DNA of 6,579 nt, taken from Acidobacteriaceae bacterium (GTDB taxonomy: Bacteria > Acidobacteriota > Terriglobia > Terriglobales > Acidobacteriaceae). Of this stretch, positions 1-5,791 are shown piece by piece. Within the stretch, counting starts at the first letter, position 1. Each line of letters opens with the position of its first letter. The stretch is taken from positions 1 to 6,579 of the forward strand of contig PMBA01000160.1 of the NCBI GenBank assembly GCA_003152795.1, in the 5' to 3' direction. A program made the position numbers and the translations under genes. A model generated the notes under the pieces. It was not told where the DNA came from, ran no database searches, and was given only the letters and a program-made list of their open reading frames with translations.

Positions 1-2123
1 CGTGCCCGCGCCAGCACCAGCGTCACATCGTCCGGCTGTTCGTTGTCGCCAATCCAGTCAGCTACAGCGGCAGTGACAATTTCGGTGATGCGTTCCAGCG
101 GCAAATGGCGATTCTCGCGCACCAGTTGAATCAGCCGCTCTTCGCCGAACTCGCCATAATCGTTTTCGGGCTCGGTGACTCCATCACTGTATGCGACCAG
201 CACATCGCCGGGACGAAGTTGTACAGTCGCCTCCGGAAAACTCAAGTTGTCGAAGAGACCGACCACGGTTCCGCCGCAGCTCAACAGTTGAGAAGTCCCA
301 TCTTCGGAAATCAGGATCGGCGGCAAGTGACCGCCATTCGCGTACATAAAGCGTCGCGTCGCTCCGTCATAGATTCCCAGAAACAAAGTTGCGTATTTTG
401 CGTCTGGAGTGCTTTCGTAGAGTTGATGGTTCAGGAGCGTCAGCAGCGTTGCCGGAGACGCATCTGTTCCGCGCGACTCGGAAGCCAACATCAGCCCCGA
501 GCCTCCCACCACGCCGATCGTGGCAGATTCGCGCAGCACGGAAATGTCTTCGATGCTGTACGCCCGCACCGCCGAGTGGATCGTCGCCATCAGCAGCGCC
601 GCCGAAATCCCCTTGCCGCTGATGTCGCCGACCGCCAGCATCAGCTTGTCGGAATTCAGCGCGAGAAAGTCGTAGTAGTCTCCGCTAACGGTTCGCGCCG
701 GACGGCAGAAACCATGCACTTCCAGGGTCTCCAGTTGCGTGATCAATTTGGGGTAGAGCTGCGCCTGCACTTCCTGCGCAATGGCCAGTTCGCCTTCCAG
801 ACGCTGCTTTTCCTTCTGTTCCAGAACCAGCTTCTCGATCGATGTGGTCATGGAGTTGAAGGAGTTTGCCAGGGTTGCGAGCTGGTCGCTCGACTGCACC
901 GTGATCCGGTGTCCAAAGTCGGCCCGATTGATGTGTTTGGTCGCTTCGTAGAGTTGATCCACCGCCGAGGTGATGCTGCGCGTCAGTTTGGTTCCCACAA
1001 ACAGCGCCAGCAGTTCGATGATCGCGAACACAATCGCAATCGAAAGCAAAATATATTCCACGCCCTTGGCGTAATCTCCCAAGGCGGCAAAGAGTCTCGC
1101 ATAGAGCACCGAAGGCCGCGTCTCGACCTCCGCCAGCGCTCCCGCGCGCCGACGTTCTCCCGTTGCCCAATCCACCACTTGCAGCGGAATAGGAAAAGTC
1201 ACCTGGTGATCGAGAGCGCCGTTCGCCGGTGGAATCGTCCCGGCCGAAAAGGTCTGCTCGCGCTTCCCGTCGTCGAATGCCAGGAAGGGTTTGGAGGTGT
1301 CCTGCTGGGAAGGAGCGGTCGAAGTCGAAGTCGGGCTCTCGGTTCCATAGACCGCAATCGCGCCGAGGTCGCCGGCGATCTTCTCGACAAAATCCTTGTC
1401 GAGCGGCTCACTCAAAATTACCCGTAAAGACTCGGGCTCAGCCGGAAGTACGGTTGCTGTCCGAAGATACAGTGTGCCGTGGTCGCGCACGATTTCGCGG
1501 AAATCCCCGGTGACAAACGACGGAGACGCAAAGGCGGCTGCGCCCTCCGGTCCTGAGCAATAAGGCTGAGGCTGGTTCCGGTACCATGCGCACACCTGCC
1601 GTCGCGACCACTCCGGACGATGCGGTCTGGTGCGGGCGAGACTTTCCGCATCCAGCTTTCCCCCACTCGAGACTTGCGTTGCCAGATGATGGGCAATGGC
1701 CCGGTTGGCGGCTTCCATGCTGCGCAGGTGAGTGGTGATGTCGGAAGTTACGACAAAGCTGGCGAACTGCCCGGCGAGAAGATAGAGCGTGATCAGCGAA
1801 ATCATCACCAGCAGAAAAACCGGAATCACGCCAATGAAAACATAGGTGACGATCAAGCGGTTCCGCAGCCGCCACAATACCCGCGAGCGTAGCCAGCGGA
1901 ACGCGGCAATCGCGAGCAGCACGATTGCCAGCACGTCGAGAAACGTCACCCACCCCGCCAGGCTTGCCGATATTGCTGGACTTGCCCGGCGCGTCATCCA
2001 CTGCACCGCGAACAGAAGGAGGTCGAGAGCGAGCGCGTAGAGCGCGGCCCACGCGACCCAGCTCTGCGGCCAGAGCTTCTTGTCACGCAGCTTGCTTTCG
2101 AGTTCCAGTGAAATCAGTCTCAT
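1..2123 (-). CDS. Membrane PP2C/SpoIIE-type serine phosphatase with HAMP domain (3' end cut by window)
   Basis: A single minus-strand frame is open for 707 codons from ATG 2123-2121 to the window edge. Hydrophobic stretches at about residues 22-42, 57-75 and 90-115 are followed by a soluble, probably extracytoplasmic region (about 119-353). A fourth membrane helix (about 357-377), a HAMP domain (about 378-427) and a charged coiled-coil linker follow. The linker leads into the segment AIAQEVQAQLYP that typically opens SpoIIE/RsbU phosphatases. Metal-binding motifs of the family are visible: SGDYYDF (D482, D485), GDISGKG (D500), SDGVTE (D647) and DDVTL (D698, D699). Since DDVTL normally lies near the C-terminus, few residues should be missing. 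The family dephosphorylates Ser/Thr-phosphorylated anti-sigma-factor antagonists in partner-switching pathways; the partner here is unknown. An in-frame stop at 2148-2150 fixes this ATG as the start. No strong Shine-Dalgarno sequence is seen. The 66-residue gene ends 46 bp upstream, so the two are probably co-transcribed. Confidence 0.92.
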   Translation of the reverse strand, partial: MRLISLELESKLRDKKLWPQSWVAWAALYALALDLLLFAVQWMTRRASPAISASLAGWVTFLDVLAIVLLAIAAFRWLRSRVLWRLRNRLIVTYVFIGVIPVFLLVMISLITLYLLAGQFASFVVTSDITTHLRSMEAANRAIAHHLATQVSSGGKLDAESLARTRPHRPEWSRRQVCAWYRNQPQPYCSGPEGAAAFASPSFVTGDFREIVRDHGTLYLRTATVLPAEPESLRVILSEPLDKDFVEKIAGDLGAIAVYGTESPTSTSTAPSQQDTSKPFLAFDDGKREQTFSAGTIPPANGALDHQVTFPIPLQVVDWATGERRRAGALAEVETRPSVLYARLFAALGDYAKGVEYILLSIAIVFAIIELLALFVGTKLTRSITSAVDQLYEATKHINRADFGHRITVQSSDQLATLANSFNSMTTSIEKLVLEQKEKQRLEGELAIAQEVQAQLYPKLITQLETLEVHGFCRPARTVSGDYYDFLALNSDKLMLAVGDISGKGISAALLMATIHSAVRAYSIEDISVLRESATIGVVGGSGLMLASESRGTDASPATLLTLLNHQLYESTPDAKYATLFLGIYDGATRRFMYANGGHLPPILISEDGTSQLLSCGGTVVGLFDNLSFPEATVQLRPGDVLVAYSDGVTEPENDYGEFGEERLIQLVRENRHLPLERITEIVTAAVADWIGDNEQPDDVTLVLARA

Positions 2124-2169
2124 CCAGTTGCCTGCTGCGGCGGCTGATTACAGGACATCGGGCATGCCG

Positions 2170-2370
2170 TCATATCTCCGGATAGATGTCGAAAAAGGCC
2201 GCGAGACTCGTCTTGAGCTGCTTCTCGATCTCGCTCTTGCGGCCCTCGAGAATGTGCATGGCGACATGCGCATCCCGCCCATTCTTCAGTTTGATCGTCG
2301 CCTCGCCAACCTCCGCGACCTCATCGGAGGGCAACAGGCGCAGACCGTAGACCAGCGTCAAGTTTGCCAT
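2170..2370 (-). CDS. Small conserved-looking protein of unknown function, 66 aa
   Basis: I do not recognise the family. The protein is soluble, has no cysteine and no membrane segment, and looks like a small alpha/beta fold. A hydrophobic strand (LTLVYGLRLL) is followed by an acidic turn, a second strand (EATIKLKNG), an amphipathic helix (about residues 42-60) and an aromatic, acidic C-terminus ending FFDIYPEI. It lies 46 bp ahead of the phosphatase gene on the same strand and probably shares its transcript, which makes a regulatory or accessory link to the phosphatase possible but unproven. A promoter-like TTGTTA, 16 bp, TACAAT ends six bases before the ATG, so the mRNA may be leaderless; no Shine-Dalgarno sequence is visible. 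The promoter placement and operon context support it as a real gene rather than a chance frame. Confidence 0.72.
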   Translation of the reverse strand: MANLTLVYGLRLLPSDEVAEVGEATIKLKNGRDAHVAMHILEGRKSEIEKQLKTSLAAFFDIYPEI

Positions 2371-2376
2371 CCCACG

Positions 2377-2404
2377 ATTGTAAGCCAGAGAGCGCGAGTA
2401 ACAA
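2377..2404 (-). promoter_or_regulatory. Sigma-70-type promoter abutting the 66-aa gene (leaderless architecture)
   Basis: On the minus strand, TTGTTA (2404-2399, four of six consensus bases) is separated by 16 bp from TACAAT (2382-2377, five of six). The sequence CGTGGG then leads straight into ATG 2370. A start of transcription about seven bases past the -10 box would fall on or next to the A of the ATG, leaving no room for a ribosome binding site. Confidence 0.55.
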
Positions 2405-2469
2405 GAGGCTGAGAGTTGAGGATGTAGACGGGCCGGGCGCTTTCGGGTGGCCGCTTTGACGTCACAAAC

Positions 2470-2486
2470 ACGGGCGCGTCGCCCGT
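2470..2486 (-). terminator. GC-rich hairpin after the HIT gene, possible weak terminator
   Basis: A perfect inverted repeat has 7-bp arms (ACGGGCG and CGCCCGT) and a 3-nt loop. It lies about 45 nt downstream of the HIT stop codon. On the minus strand it is followed by GTTTGTG, not a true U-run, so intrinsic termination is uncertain. Its position between the HIT gene and the separate promoter of the 66-aa gene fits a transcript boundary. Confidence 0.35.
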
Positions 2487-2530
2487 CGCTCCATCGCGTG
2501 ATTCGTCTCGCGGTCAGGCGCTAGCGGGAT

Positions 2531-2872
2531 CTAGCCAGGTGGCCACTGCAGCGAGCGCCCGCCGATCAGGTGCACGTGGAGATGAAAAACCGATTGGCCG
2601 GCGCGCGGACCTACATTCAGCACCGTACGGTAGCCGTCTTCGATCGACCGTTCCCGCGCAATGTGCGCGGCCGCAAGGTGACACCGTCCCAGGAGCTCGG
2701 CGTCTTCCGCCCTGGCTTCCTTCAATCCCGTAATATGCTTTTTCGGGATGATCAGCACGTGCGTCGGGCCCTGTGGATTCAGATCTTCAAAAGCAAAGGT
2801 GTTCTCGTCTTCATATACTTTTCTGGAAGGTACTTCGCCACGAATGATACGGCAGAATAGGCAGTCCGCCAT
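2531..2872 (-). CDS. HIT-family (histidine triad, HinT-like) nucleotide-binding protein
   Basis: The 113-residue protein has the full histidine triad hallmark HLHVHLIGG, with His at 97, 99 and 101. It also has the N-terminal C4-x-x-C7 pair often seen in zinc-binding bacterial HIT proteins, the segment NPQGPTHVLIIPKKH (32-46), and the conserved Asn86 preceding the GxxAGQSVFHLH stretch. Length is normal for HinT/HINT1-type proteins, which hydrolyse nucleoside phosphoramidates and aminoacyl-adenylates in the cytoplasm; the physiological substrate here cannot be told. AGGGAG lies about ten bases upstream of the ATG and supports the start. The gene sits 112 bp downstream of rlpA on the same strand. 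No clean terminator separates them, so read-through is possible; TATAGA near 2940 could be a -10 box but lacks a convincing -35 box. Confidence 0.93.
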   Translation of the reverse strand: MADCLFCRIIRGEVPSRKVYEDENTFAFEDLNPQGPTHVLIIPKKHITGLKEARAEDAELLGRCHLAAAHIARERSIEDGYRTVLNVGPRAGQSVFHLHVHLIGGRSLQWPPG

Positions 2873-2984
2873 AAGTCAGTCTCCCTTTGCCTGAGGTCAC
2901 GGCCATCCGGCAAGTAACACATGGAGATAGGTGCTCTATATCTCTGGCAGTAACAATACCATAACCACGTCCTGCAAAAAGTTT

Positions 2985-3734
2985 TCAGTCGAGCCGCACC
3001 AGAAAGACCGATCCCTCTGGAGTCTCGGTTTCTCGCGCGAGACTGTTTGCGCGCTGGCGGTCGTCGTCCAGCACTCGTACCCGTACCCACCAGTTTCCGA
3101 CGGGGCTCACAAACTTCAGGACTTTAGCCGTCTGGTAACGCTTCTGCAGGCGCTCCGCCAGTTGCGCAGCCCCTCTTTGCCCGGTGAAGGAGCCAATTTG
3201 GACCGCCCAGCGCCCACCGGTATCGAGAGACGCGGGCGCTTCGAGTACCTCGAGCCGAACTTTCGCGGTGCCGGGCAAGTAAACATCCAGCGCTTTGGCG
3301 GCAGCCAGTGAGAGATCGACGATGCGTCCTTCAACGAACGGGCCGCGATCGGTGATTCGCACCAGAGCCGAATTTCCGGTCTTCAGATTCGTGACGCGCA
3401 CGATCGAGCCCAGCGGCAAAGTAAGATGTGCCGCCGTCATCGCGTTCATGTCGTAGACCTCGCCGTTGGATCCGCGGCGGTTGTGATAAGGAGCGCCGTA
3501 CCAGCTCGCCGTGCCGGTTTCTTCAAAAATGGGCTTCGCATCGGCGGGGACGACGATCTTCTCGCTTTGGCCCGTTGTTTCTGCAGGCGGCGGAGTTGCA
3601 GCCGGTTTTTCCCGGGGAAGCGACGGCGGGGGTGGAACCTGCGCCTGGGTGTGTTTATGCCCGCAGCCGGTGAGAAGCGCGCTGCCCACCAGCAGAATGA
3701 GCAGAAGACATACCGCGACCCAGCGCCGAGGCAC
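2985..3734 (-). CDS. rlpA: RlpA-family septal-ring lipoprotein: double-psi beta-barrel plus SPOR domain
   Basis: With a GTG start at 3734 the protein has 249 residues and opens with a compact lipoprotein signal: basic MPRRW, a hydrophobic core, and lipobox LLTGC with Cys24 as the lipidated residue. A Pro-rich linker (about 32-70) precedes the RlpA double-psi barrel (about 73-165). That barrel carries GTASWYG, GE92-x-x-D95, TAAH103 and ITD129RGPF, positions corresponding to catalytic residues in lytic RlpA enzymes. A SPOR domain follows (about 174-249, RWAVQIGSF). The family cleaves peptidoglycan glycan strands lacking stem peptides, and SPOR domains target such denuded glycan at the septum. 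The frame stays open upstream to 4178, but that part overlaps the preceding small gene and an intergenic repeat, so it is not credible as protein. TTG 3776, overlapping the upstream gene's TGA, is an alternative start giving 14 more residues; neither start has a strong ribosome binding site. Confidence 0.88.
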   Translation of the reverse strand: MPRRWVAVCLLLILLVGSALLTGCGHKHTQAQVPPPPSLPREKPAATPPPAETTGQSEKIVVPADAKPIFEETGTASWYGAPYHNRRGSNGEVYDMNAMTAAHLTLPLGSIVRVTNLKTGNSALVRITDRGPFVEGRIVDLSLAAAKALDVYLPGTAKVRLEVLEAPASLDTGGRWAVQIGSFTGQRGAAQLAERLQKRYQTAKVLKFVSPVGNWWVRVRVLDDDRQRANSLARETETPEGSVFLVRLD

Positions 3735-3772
3735 ACAAGCGTTCTCAATCGCGCCGCTGGAGGCGAAGCGGT

Positions 3773-4003
3773 TCAAGAATTCTTGCGCTGTGCTTCCAGA
3801 AAGTCCGCGAACTCGGAGAGTTTTCCCGCCGCCGTTCGCAGGCCCTTCGAAGAATGGGTTCGTACCGCCGGTACCACTTCGTCGTTCAGATACTTCACCA
3901 GTTCCGCCGTCTCTTTTTCCAGAGTCCCGGCGATATTCGCTACCGAGCGGCTGAAGCGCGCGGAAGCCTCTTCCACCTTGCGGTCGAATTCGGTCATACC
4001 CAT
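3773..4003 (-). CDS. Small helical, probably coiled-coil protein of unknown function, 74-76 aa
   Basis: I do not recognise a family. The sequence is highly charged, lacks cysteine and any membrane segment, and is predicted by eye to be almost wholly alpha-helical. Helix 1 runs through EFDRKVEEASARFSRSV, helix 2 through LEKETAELVKYLNDEV, and helix 3 through KLSEFADFLEAQRKN, with heptad-like hydrophobic spacing. Two in-frame ATGs, at 4003 and 3997, could start it. AGG lies directly against the first but about six bases before the second, so 3997 (74 aa) has the better ribosome binding site. It follows a strong promoter-like sequence and ends at TGA 3775-3773, about 40 bp before the chosen rlpA GTG or overlapping its alternative TTG. 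The two genes should therefore be co-expressed, suggesting a cell-envelope or division role by association only. Confidence 0.7.
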   Translation of the reverse strand: MGMTEFDRKVEEASARFSRSVANIAGTLEKETAELVKYLNDEVVPAVRTHSSKGLRTAAGKLSEFADFLEAQRKNS

Positions 4004-4056
4004 CCTGCCGGTTTGGGTTAATCTTCACGCGTGTGTCGCGGTTACCAGGCATCATC

Positions 4057-4085
4057 ATTATCGCGGGCTCGGTCCCGGCGGTCAA
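4057..4085 (-). promoter_or_regulatory. Sigma-70-type promoter for the small helical gene and rlpA
   Basis: On the minus strand TTGACC (4085-4080, five of six consensus bases) is followed by exactly 17 bp and GATAAT (4062-4057, five of six). Transcription would start near 4050, leaving a leader of roughly 50 nt before the start codon. This is the best consensus-like promoter in the window. Confidence 0.6.
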
Positions 4086-4098
4086 TTGGCTTTGAGTG

Positions 4099-4153
4099 GA
4101 AGCCGGGCTCAGCCCTGGCTTCGCCTCCGCCTGAACGGGGCAAAGCCCCGTTC
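4099..4153. repeat. Tandem palindromic intergenic element (two hairpins)
   Basis: The first palindrome spans 4099-4122. GAAGCC pairs with GGCTTC and an inner GGGC pairs with GCCC around a TCA loop, ten pairs with one bulged T. Ten bases later a second palindrome at 4133-4153 has perfect 9-bp arms (left arm GAACGGGGC) and an AAA loop. Two unrelated hairpins in tandem with a short spacer, placed between divergent promoters, is typical of REP/BIME-like dispersed repeats. The sequence resembles intergenic repeats I associate with acidobacterial genomes, but copy number cannot be judged from this window. Confidence 0.6.
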
Positions 4154-4179
4154 CCACACAAGCCGGGTCACGGTACAAT
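4151..4179 (+). promoter_or_regulatory. Promoter abutting the DUF4440 gene (leaderless architecture)
   Basis: TTCCCA (4151-4156, four of six) is followed by 17 bp and TACAAT (4174-4179, five of six). Six bases later comes ATG 4186, so transcription starting about seven bases after the -10 box would begin at the start codon. The -35 box overlaps the right arm of the second palindrome (4145-4153). No Shine-Dalgarno sequence is present. It would drive the DUF4440-mutY-redoxin operon. Confidence 0.55.
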
Positions 4180-4185
4180 CACGCC

Positions 4186-4686
4186 ATGCGTCCGAAGATA
4201 GCCATTGAATCGCCTTCGCTTTCTTTGATTCTGATGCTGATTTTCGCGCTGGTGCCGGTAGTGATTTGTGCGCCGGCCTGCACCTTTAACGGCGATCATC
4301 CAGCACGCTCTTTGTCGGAAGCAACCGGAGGCGAGGGTCTGGAGCGCGTTTTCTGGAAAAACGTGCAAGCTGCGAACTGGGTCGACGTGGAGCGCGCTCT
4401 CGCTTCGAATTATGCGGGCGTGACCGCCAGCGGAACGCTCGATCGCGCCGCCACGCTTGAGCAGTATCGTACCTGGCAGTTAACAGACCATGCGCTTGGC
4501 GATGTGAAGACCGAATTGAACGGAACCACTATCGTCGTGACCTACACCCTCACTCTGAACGGAGTCATCTCCAATGGAAATGGCGGCTCGCAACCGCTCC
4601 CTTCGGCGGCGCAGCACATGATGACCGTGTGGCAGCAGCAAAAAGCCGGATGGGTTGTCATTGCGCACAGCGTCAGCCAGCCCTAA
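4186..4686 (+). CDS. Exported DUF4440/NTF2-like (SnoaL-type) protein
   Basis: The protein has 166 residues. An N-terminal signal has a hydrophobic core at about 12-28 and a likely signal peptidase I site after A29-P30-A31. Cys32 follows directly, so lipidation is conceivable, but APAC is a poor lipobox. The mature part (about 50-166) has the NTF2-like cone-fold pattern seen in DUF4440 proteins. A first helix holds ERVFWKNVQAANWVDVERAL, followed by the segment Y-A-G-V-T-A-S-G-T-L, then beta strands TTIVVTYTLTLNG and MMTVWQQQKAGWVVIAHSVSQ. These domains bind small molecules or act as enzymes in different families; no substrate can be inferred. It is the first gene of a plus-strand operon: its TAA is followed without a gap by the mutY ATG, suggesting translational coupling. 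Its mRNA may be leaderless. Confidence 0.85.
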   Translation: MRPKIAIESPSLSLILMLIFALVPVVICAPACTFNGDHPARSLSEATGGEGLERVFWKNVQAANWVDVERALASNYAGVTASGTLDRAATLEQYRTWQLTDHALGDVKTELNGTTIVVTYTLTLNGVISNGNGGSQPLPSAAQHMMTVWQQQKAGWVVIAHSVSQP

Positions 4687-5772
4687 ATGCGTGTTCGATC
4701 TTCCATCCCCGCACAGACCCGACTCGCCGTGTCTCCAGTTCCACCGGCCGGCAATGACCTGACCGCTTTTCGACGCACTCTGCTCGGCTGGTACGACCAG
4801 CATCGCCGCGATTTGCCCTGGCGCGAAACTCGCGAGCCCTACCGCATCTGGCTCAGCGAAATCATGCTGCAGCAGACGCGGGTGGCCGCCGTGCTCGAGC
4901 ATTACCGGCTTTTTCTTGAACGCTTTCCAGATATCCAAACGCTCGCCGCTGCTTCCGAAGATGCCGTGCTGGCCGCGTGGAGCGGCTTGGGCTACTATCG
5001 GCGAGCGCGCATGTTGCATCAGTGCGCACGGCAGATCGCTGAACAGCACGGCGGCTGCTTCCCACGGAATGCCGAAGGGTTGCGCGCCCTGCCCGGCATT
5101 GGACGCTACACCGCCGCAGCCATCGCCAGCATCGCGTTTGAAGAGCCCGTAGCCGTGGTGGATGGCAATGTTGAGCGTGTGTTGCAGAGACTGCTCGGCG
5201 CGAAAGCAATCGGTATCAATCTCGCCATGCCGCAAACCTGGCAACATGCGCAAGCGTTTCTCGCGAGTTCGCGGCCCGGAGATTTCAATCAGGCCATGAT
5301 GGAACTCGGGGCCACGGTGTGCCTACCGCGGGGGCCCAGTTGCCTGGCGTGCCCGGTCCGGAAATGGTGCGTCGCGCGGGGGGAGGCGACGCGGATTGCG
5401 CCGCCCTCGCGCCAGAAAAAGAAAGAAATCTGGTGTGCGCTGGAGTGCCGCGATGGCAATGGCGATGGCGGCGGCAAAGTTCGTTTGGTGCAGCGTCCGA
5501 AAGAAGCCTCGCTCATGCCCGGCATGTGGGAACTGCCCCAATCGTCCGAGCCTCCGCGCCCACCGTTCCCTTCAGCACACTGGCGTACTTTCCGGCATTC
5601 GATTACCGTCACCGATTACACTGTGCATGTGTTGCGGCATATGCCGCCGCGGAACGTGCGGTTGCCCAACGGTTCGCCGGCGAAGGGCAAATGGATCGCA
5701 ATCGATAGCATCCCGCGGGTCCCAATTACCGGGCTGACGCGGAAGATCCTGAAGGCCGGCGGCATCATCTAA
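4687..5772 (+). CDS. mutY: A/G-specific adenine DNA glycosylase MutY
   Basis: The 361-residue protein removes adenine mispaired with 8-oxoguanine in base excision repair. The catalytic Glu is E58 in SEIMLQQTRV. The helix-hairpin-helix is LRALPGIGRYTAAAI (132-146), and the catalytic Asp is D159 in VVDGNVERVLQR. A [4Fe-4S] loop follows the exact C-x6-C-x2-C-x5-C spacing (C212, C219, C222, C228). The C-terminal Nudix/MutT-like recognition domain (about 245-355) contains MPGMWELP and FRHSITVTDYTV; the region equivalent to the 8-oxoG-sensing FSH loop reads F302-R-H304-S. The ATG chosen directly follows the previous TAA but has no ribosome binding site, and it gives about 27 residues before the usual N-terminus (TAFRRTLLGWY). 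A GTG at 4729 is an alternative start. The redoxin gene begins 19 bp downstream. Confidence 0.96.
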   Translation: MRVRSSIPAQTRLAVSPVPPAGNDLTAFRRTLLGWYDQHRRDLPWRETREPYRIWLSEIMLQQTRVAAVLEHYRLFLERFPDIQTLAAASEDAVLAAWSGLGYYRRARMLHQCARQIAEQHGGCFPRNAEGLRALPGIGRYTAAAIASIAFEEPVAVVDGNVERVLQRLLGAKAIGINLAMPQTWQHAQAFLASSRPGDFNQAMMELGATVCLPRGPSCLACPVRKWCVARGEATRIAPPSRQKKKEIWCALECRDGNGDGGGKVRLVQRPKEASLMPGMWELPQSSEPPRPPFPSAHWRTFRHSITVTDYTVHVLRHMPPRNVRLPNGSPAKGKWIAIDSIPRVPITGLTRKILKAGGII

Positions 5773-5791
5773 TGTGTGAGGCATTTCTTCT

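Noticed and set aside
105..1427. 440-codon plus-strand open frame
   Set aside because: It is antisense to the phosphatase gene, has low-complexity Arg/Gln-rich composition and no domain, whereas the minus frame shows all PP2C motifs.
2924..2944. GAGATA/TATCTC inverted repeat between rlpA and the HIT gene
   Set aside because: Six AT-rich pairs with a nine-base loop, no U-run and no operator context; too weak to call a terminator or binding site.
3426..4208. 260-codon plus-strand open frame
   Set aside because: It is antisense to rlpA, the helical gene and the palindromic repeat, with Arg/Ser-rich composition and no recognisable motif.
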